DNA of 11,401 nucleotides from assembly GCA_041649895.1 (NCBI GenBank), contig JBAZMG010000032.1:1-11401 (forward strand), read 5' to 3'. This DNA is from STD1-204 sp041649895. GTDB lineage: Bacteria > Patescibacteriota > Minisyncoccia > Minisyncoccales > Minisyncoccaceae. Each line of letters begins with the position of its first letter. Position 1 is the first letter of the stretch. The notes below the pieces were generated by a model, which did no database searches, had not been told where the DNA came from, and worked only from the letters and a program-made list of their open reading frames with translations. Positions 10,737 to 11,401 of the stretch are shown here, piece after piece. Position numbers and translations under genes: made by a program.

Positions 10737-10792
10737 ACGCCGTAGCCGAGCGAAGCCCGCCTTCGCCCTGCGGGCTTCGACGAGGCGAAGGA
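10737..10792. repeat. Nested hairpin repeat (GTA/GAA family, copy 4) directly behind tRNA-Ser
   Basis: On the plus strand CC-GTA-GCC is matched by GGC-GAA-GG, enclosing an inner hairpin GAAGCCCGC/GCGGGCTTC (9 bp). It abuts the tRNA-Ser 3' end, as copy 2 abuts tRNA-Phe. It may serve as a terminator on the minus strand, although no U-run follows. Confidence 0.55.
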
Positions 10793-10876
10793 GGAGAGGG
10801 AGAGATTCGAACTCTCGGTGAGTTTCCCCACAATGGTTTTCGAAACCATCCCTTTAAACCGCTCAGGCACCTCTCC
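10792..10876 (-). tRNA. tRNA-Ser (anticodon CGA) with U73
   Basis: Minus-strand class II tRNA: acceptor GGAGAGG/CCTCTCC, anticodon stem ATGGT/ACCAT with loop TTCGAAA, variable arm TGGG-GAAA-CTCA, T-arm GAGAG-TTCGAAT-CTCTC. The discriminator is U, while bacterial tRNA-Ser usually has G73. CCA is not encoded (CCT follows). It reads UCG codons. The hairpin repeat begins exactly at its 3' end. Confidence 0.93.
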
Positions 10877-10999
10877 AAGTGAATCTGCACTTTGTTTGAT
10901 TCACAGTACTTTGTAATTTGTACTTTGTAATTTGGAAAAAGGACTCGGATTTTATTAATAAGATTCACTTCCCCAAGTACTAACTACTCACACAAAGTA
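10877..10999. repeat. Repeat-rich spacer upstream of tRNA-Ser
   Basis: A perfect 10-bp inverted repeat AAGTGAATCT/AGATTCACTT (10877-10886, 10961-10970) encloses a tandem GTACTTTGTAATTT (about 10907-10934). A GTACTTTG.GTGAGTAG-type stretch at 10973-10999 is inverted relative to the one at 1507-1532. No gene is seen here. Confidence 0.5.
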
Positions 11000-11059
11000 C
11001 AGGGCGATAATTAGTATTTAGGGCATTGGAGCGGACTGCGTCCGCTTTCATTTCAAATA

Positions 11060-11160
11060 AAAGAAAGGGAGCATCCCAATCCGCCAGCTGACGGAACCAA
11101 CCACTCATGCTAAGTACGTCTTTTAATATAATAAACAAATCTTAGGTCTCAAAACCTAAT
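11060..11160 (-). ncRNA. Candidate small transcript of unknown function
   Basis: A promoter-like pair at 11167-11195 would start a minus-strand transcript near 11160. Its first bases form the hairpin TTAGGT-6 nt-ACCTAA (11142-11159). A short GGGA/TCCC hairpin followed by TTTCTTTTATTT lies near 11060-11073. No conserved protein is encoded; a 42-codon frame (10980-11108) has no ribosome binding site. It may instead be the leader of tRNA-Ser. Confidence 0.3.
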
Positions 11161-11166
11161 AACTAA

Positions 11167-11195
11167 AAGATAGCACTTTCGCCTCAATCTATCAA
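11167..11195 (-). promoter_or_regulatory. Putative promoter in the gene-free right spacer
   Basis: On the minus strand TTGATA (11190-11195) and TATCTT (11167-11172) are 17 bp apart. It sits directly after the terminator of the membrane-protein gene and points toward tRNA-Ser 280 bp away. Confidence 0.45.
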
Positions 11196-11201
11196 GACAA
11201 A

Positions 11202-11239
11202 ATGTTCGGGTCCGCAAGCCGGCGGACGACCCCAAACAT
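11202..11239 (-). terminator. Intrinsic terminator of the membrane-protein gene
   Basis: ATGTT and GG/CC arms lead into a strong GTCCGC/GCGGAC core with a 6-nt loop. The minus strand continues with TTTTGTCTT. It starts 1-2 nt after the stop codon of the partial gene to the right. Confidence 0.75.
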
Positions 11240-11240
11240 C

Positions 11241-11401
11241 TTAGCACAACCAAAGGCTTGTACCTTTATAAAACAAGACTATCAGCCCTAAAACAATGAT
11301 CAATATCGAGATTATTTTTTGGATCGCCGTGGCGCGGGAGATCTCTTCTTTTAAAAACTTTGGCAAATAAAAAGTAAAGAAAACCACAAATAAAAAGATA
11401 A
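11241..11401 (-). CDS. C-terminal end of an unidentified membrane protein, cut by window edge
   Basis: The frame is open from the window edge to a TAA at 11241-11243, giving 52 residues. It reads as two hydrophobic segments (about 1-13, FLFVVFFTFYLP, and 28-44, IISILIIVLGLIVLFY) joined by a charged loop KFLKEEISRATAIQK. This is a typical end of a polytopic membrane protein. The stop is followed at once by a strong terminator, which supports a real gene end. The remaining part lies outside the window, so the family cannot be named. Confidence 0.75.
   Translation of the reverse strand, partial: IFLFVVFFTFYLPKFLKEEISRATAIQKIISILIIVLGLIVLFYKGTSLWLC

Noticed and set aside
10735..10968. Minus-strand 77-codon frame overlapping tRNA-Ser
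   Set aside because: It covers the whole tRNA and the hairpin repeat, and the peptide is the translation of those.
10980..11108. 42-codon minus-strand frame (begins MSGWFRQLADWDAP)
   Set aside because: No ribosome binding site, overlap with the GTACTTTG and palindrome repeats, and no known homology; kept only as part of the candidate transcript region.
11000..11240. Possible tmRNA (ssrA) on the minus strand, from ACTTAGCATGAGT and GGGCTGATAG-like segments
   Set aside because: The GGGCTGATAG segment is inside the coding end of the membrane protein, there is no T-arm or tRNA-like domain, no tag reading frame, and the spacer is too short.
1..11401. Recoded UGA (Gly or Trp)
   Set aside because: All conserved genes read full length without in-frame UGA, so the standard code fits; absence of UGA stops in so few genes is not evidence.

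Overview
The window looks like a chromosomal segment of a Candidate Phyla Radiation (Patescibacteria) bacterium, most likely Parcubacteria-like. The evidence is indirect: small proteins with reduced domain sets (an IF2 of only 502 aa, a four-domain S1), almost no Shine-Dalgarno sequences, close gene packing, the characteristic MBL-like and 3D-domain proteins, and spacers full of short palindromic repeats. The standard genetic code fits: the conserved genes read through without in-frame UGA, and every stop whose codon can be seen is UAA or UAG. Species cannot be named from the sequence.

Layout. Positions 1-611 hold the N-terminal part of a metallo-beta-lactamase-fold protein (minus strand) whose metal-binding motifs appear lost. 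Positions 612-1732 are a tRNA-rich block on the minus strand (Gly-GCC, Phe-GAA, Val-UAC, Leu-GAG) separated by hairpin repeats, followed upstream by rplS (L19, with a long acidic N-terminal extension). Positions 2267-3065 hold tRNA-Val(GAC), two 151/152-bp tandem repeats and tRNA-Ile(UAU). tRNA-Ile lies 5 nt after ftsH, which lies 11 nt after rpsA. rpsA is divergent from two plus-strand genes, a secreted 3D-domain protein and an uncharacterised Glu/Lys-rich protein, both with clear sigma70-type promoters. Positions 7447-8057 hold a second repeat cluster with tRNA-Leu(UAA) and tRNA-Cys. Positions 8182-10712 are a translation operon on the minus strand (GIY-YIG protein, DUF4446 protein, infB, rbfA). 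The right end has tRNA-Ser(CGA), a gene-free spacer with a candidate small transcript, and the C-terminal end of a membrane protein.

The genes serve mainly translation: two ribosomal proteins, one initiation factor, one 30S maturation factor and nine tRNAs. They are joined by FtsH protease for membrane-protein quality control and a cell-envelope 3D-domain protein.

The most unusual feature is non-coding. Six copies of a short element, each foldable as a three-way junction (outer stem GGGAC/GTCCC, an AT-rich hairpin with a 4-nt loop, and a GC-rich hairpin), lie only on the 3' side of three of the tRNA genes. In two of these loci the outermost end of the element is an exact or near-exact copy of nucleotides 57-73 of the neighbouring tRNA, broken at the same T-loop position. 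This is the attL/attR arrangement seen for tRNA-targeted integration, but on units of only about 150-300 bp with no integrase. I recognise no described family for it. Several other dispersed hairpin families share the same spacers.
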